Source: Pseudanabaena sp. CAN_BIN31
GTDB lineage: Bacteria; Cyanobacteriota; Cyanobacteriia; Pseudanabaenales; Pseudanabaenaceae
Direction: 5' to 3'
Assembly: GCA_026785865.1 (NCBI GenBank)
Contig: JAJAZG010000279.1
Coordinates: 1-5,806 of the forward strand
DNA: 5,806 nt
How positions within the stretch are numbered: the first letter of the stretch is position 1; every line of letters starts with the position of its first letter. Made by a program: the position numbers and the translations under genes. Under the pieces are notes generated by a model. It was not told where the DNA came from and ran no database searches. It saw only the letters and a program-made list of their open reading frames with translations. Shown in pieces: positions 5,170-5,806 of the stretch.

Positions 5170-5493
5170 ATGCAAACACCAACCATTACAAAACCAATTG
5201 AAAATGGTGCAAGTTCAGTTTTGTCACCTGTTACCATTCACATTTCCTTCGAGATGTTGCTCGCGACTGTAGAAACATTGTCCAAGGAGCAGAAATGGCA
5301 GCTATATCAAACCCTCGGCGCAGAACTAGCCCCTCAATCAGCAGAAGCAAAAGCGATCGCTCGTCTACAAGATGAAGACGATCCCAGTCAATGGATTACG
5401 GTTATAGAAGCCGATGAAGAAATTGATGTAGAGTCCAATCTAGCCTTTTTAAAGGAGCGCGGTTATGCGATCGAAATACCTGTTAAAAACTAA
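5170..5493 (+). CDS. Putative antitoxin paired with the RelE/ParE-like toxin
   Basis: This 107-residue protein is not one I recognise as a named family. Its setting, directly before and overlapping a RelE/ParE-like toxin gene by 29 bases, makes it the likely antitoxin. Residues 25-53 (ISFEMLLATVETLSKEQKWQLYQTLGAEL) form a predicted helical pair like that seen in many short cyanobacterial antitoxins. After it comes an acidic, probably disordered stretch (64-88, rich in D and E), then a C-terminal FLKERGYAIEIP segment that could bind the toxin. The N-terminus shows no clear ribbon-helix-helix or HTH motif, so DNA binding is uncertain. The ATG has an AAGGA just 3 bases upstream, which is tight. 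The gap from the DUF4926 gene is 49 bases, enough for its own promoter. Confidence 0.68.
   Translation: MQTPTITKPIENGASSVLSPVTIHISFEMLLATVETLSKEQKWQLYQTLGAELAPQSAEAKAIARLQDEDDPSQWITVIEADEEIDVESNLAFLKERGYAIEIPVKN
5451..5457 (+). promoter_or_regulatory. Ribosome binding site for the RelE/ParE-like toxin
   Basis: AAAGGAG lies within the antitoxin coding sequence, 7 bases before the ATG at 5465. It decides that start in spite of the 29-base overlap with the antitoxin gene. Confidence 0.7.
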
Positions 5494-5782
5494 CCAACAG
5501 TCTCTACAGCAAGATTTACCAGATTTGCCAATCGCGCTAAAACAAGATTTTGAAGCCATCTGTAACACTGCATTGACCCAAGATCCCTATGGCTGTTTTG
5601 GTTTGCCTAATCACCAACTAAAAGGAGAGCTAGCTCACTGCCGTGCGATTGAAATTGACTACAACGGCATTAGCTATCGCTTAGTTTATCGAGTTTATGA
5701 ATCCCCATCACCTAAGCGAGTTCAAGTTATCAGTTTCGCCGAACACTATCTCGCCTACCAACGCGCTAAAGAGAGAAAGTAA
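5465..5782 (+). CDS. RelE/ParE-superfamily toxin
   Basis: The 105-residue protein shows the pattern of a RelE/ParE-like toxin subgroup: an N-terminal helical part (13-37), then NHQLKGELAHCRAIEI (49-64), the central strand YRLVYRV (71-77), the strand VQVISFAEH (86-94) and a terminal helix YLAYQRAKER (95-104). Members either cut mRNA on the ribosome (RelE) or poison gyrase (ParE). The sequence does not tell me which. His50, Arg60, Arg72 and His94 are candidate functional residues by position, but I cannot assign catalysis. The start is fixed by a good Shine-Dalgarno sequence inside the upstream antitoxin gene. The gene is complete, 24 bases before the window edge, and no break is visible. Confidence 0.85.
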   Translation: MRSKYLLKTNQQSLQQDLPDLPIALKQDFEAICNTALTQDPYGCFGLPNHQLKGELAHCRAIEIDYNGISYRLVYRVYESPSPKRVQVISFAEHYLAYQRAKERK

Positions 5783-5806
5783 TCGAAATCGAACAATGGA
5801 TAGAAT

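Larger units (their letters stand above)
243..5360. repeat. Dispersed HIP1 octamers (GCGATCGC), 11 copies
   Basis: Copies start at 243, 615, 1034, 1916, 1942, 2320, 4864, 4894, 5017, 5153 and 5353. HIP1 is a very abundant palindrome in many cyanobacterial genomes and is the main evidence for the host group. None lies between 2328 and 4863. Confidence 0.9.

Noticed and set aside
5796..5806. ATG near the right edge that could start another gene.
   Set aside because: Only three codons are visible and no ribosome binding site precedes it.
1..5806. CRISPR array, tRNA, rRNA, insertion sequence ends or phage attachment site.
   Set aside because: No regularly spaced repeats, no RNA gene folds and no transposase or flanking target duplication were seen. 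The repeated octamers are HIP1, not a CRISPR.

Overview
The window looks like a piece of a cyanobacterial chromosome. The octamer GCGATCGC (HIP1, a repeat typical of many cyanobacterial genomes) occurs 11 times, and the protein encoded at 1253-1633 on the minus strand is a cyanobacterial-type AbrB regulator. A filamentous or Pseudanabaena-like cyanobacterium is possible, but the genus cannot be fixed from this sequence.

Left part (1-1633): a complete recF runs rightward and converges on the cyAbrB gene. Two hairpins lie between them. One contains the recF stop codon and the other overlaps the cyAbrB stop codon. A 394-base AT-rich intergenic region (1634-2027) follows. It holds a plausible promoter for each flanking gene, an inverted HIP1 pair and a possible protein-coding remnant.

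Middle part (2028-4153): two genes overlapping by one base encode an EACC1-like protein (effector-associated constant component 1) and a caspase-like peptidase fused to a helical linker and about six TPRs. Their family relationships match the EACC1/caspase biological-conflict systems predicted by comparative genomics. The likely logic is that a stress or invader signal is sensed through EACC1 and/or the TPR region and releases the protease, harming the cell or restricting the invader. That logic is inferred.

Right part (4158-5782): the same strand continues with a DUF2281 antitoxin, a VapC-type PIN toxin and a DUF4926 protein, nearly without gaps, then after 49 bases a second toxin-antitoxin pair (an unrecognised antitoxin and a RelE/ParE-like toxin). 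The ribosome binding site of the DUF2281 gene lies inside the last codons of the caspase gene. The protease and the first toxin-antitoxin module may therefore be one transcription unit. Base composition and HIP1 distribution suggest the middle block was assembled from pieces of different origin.
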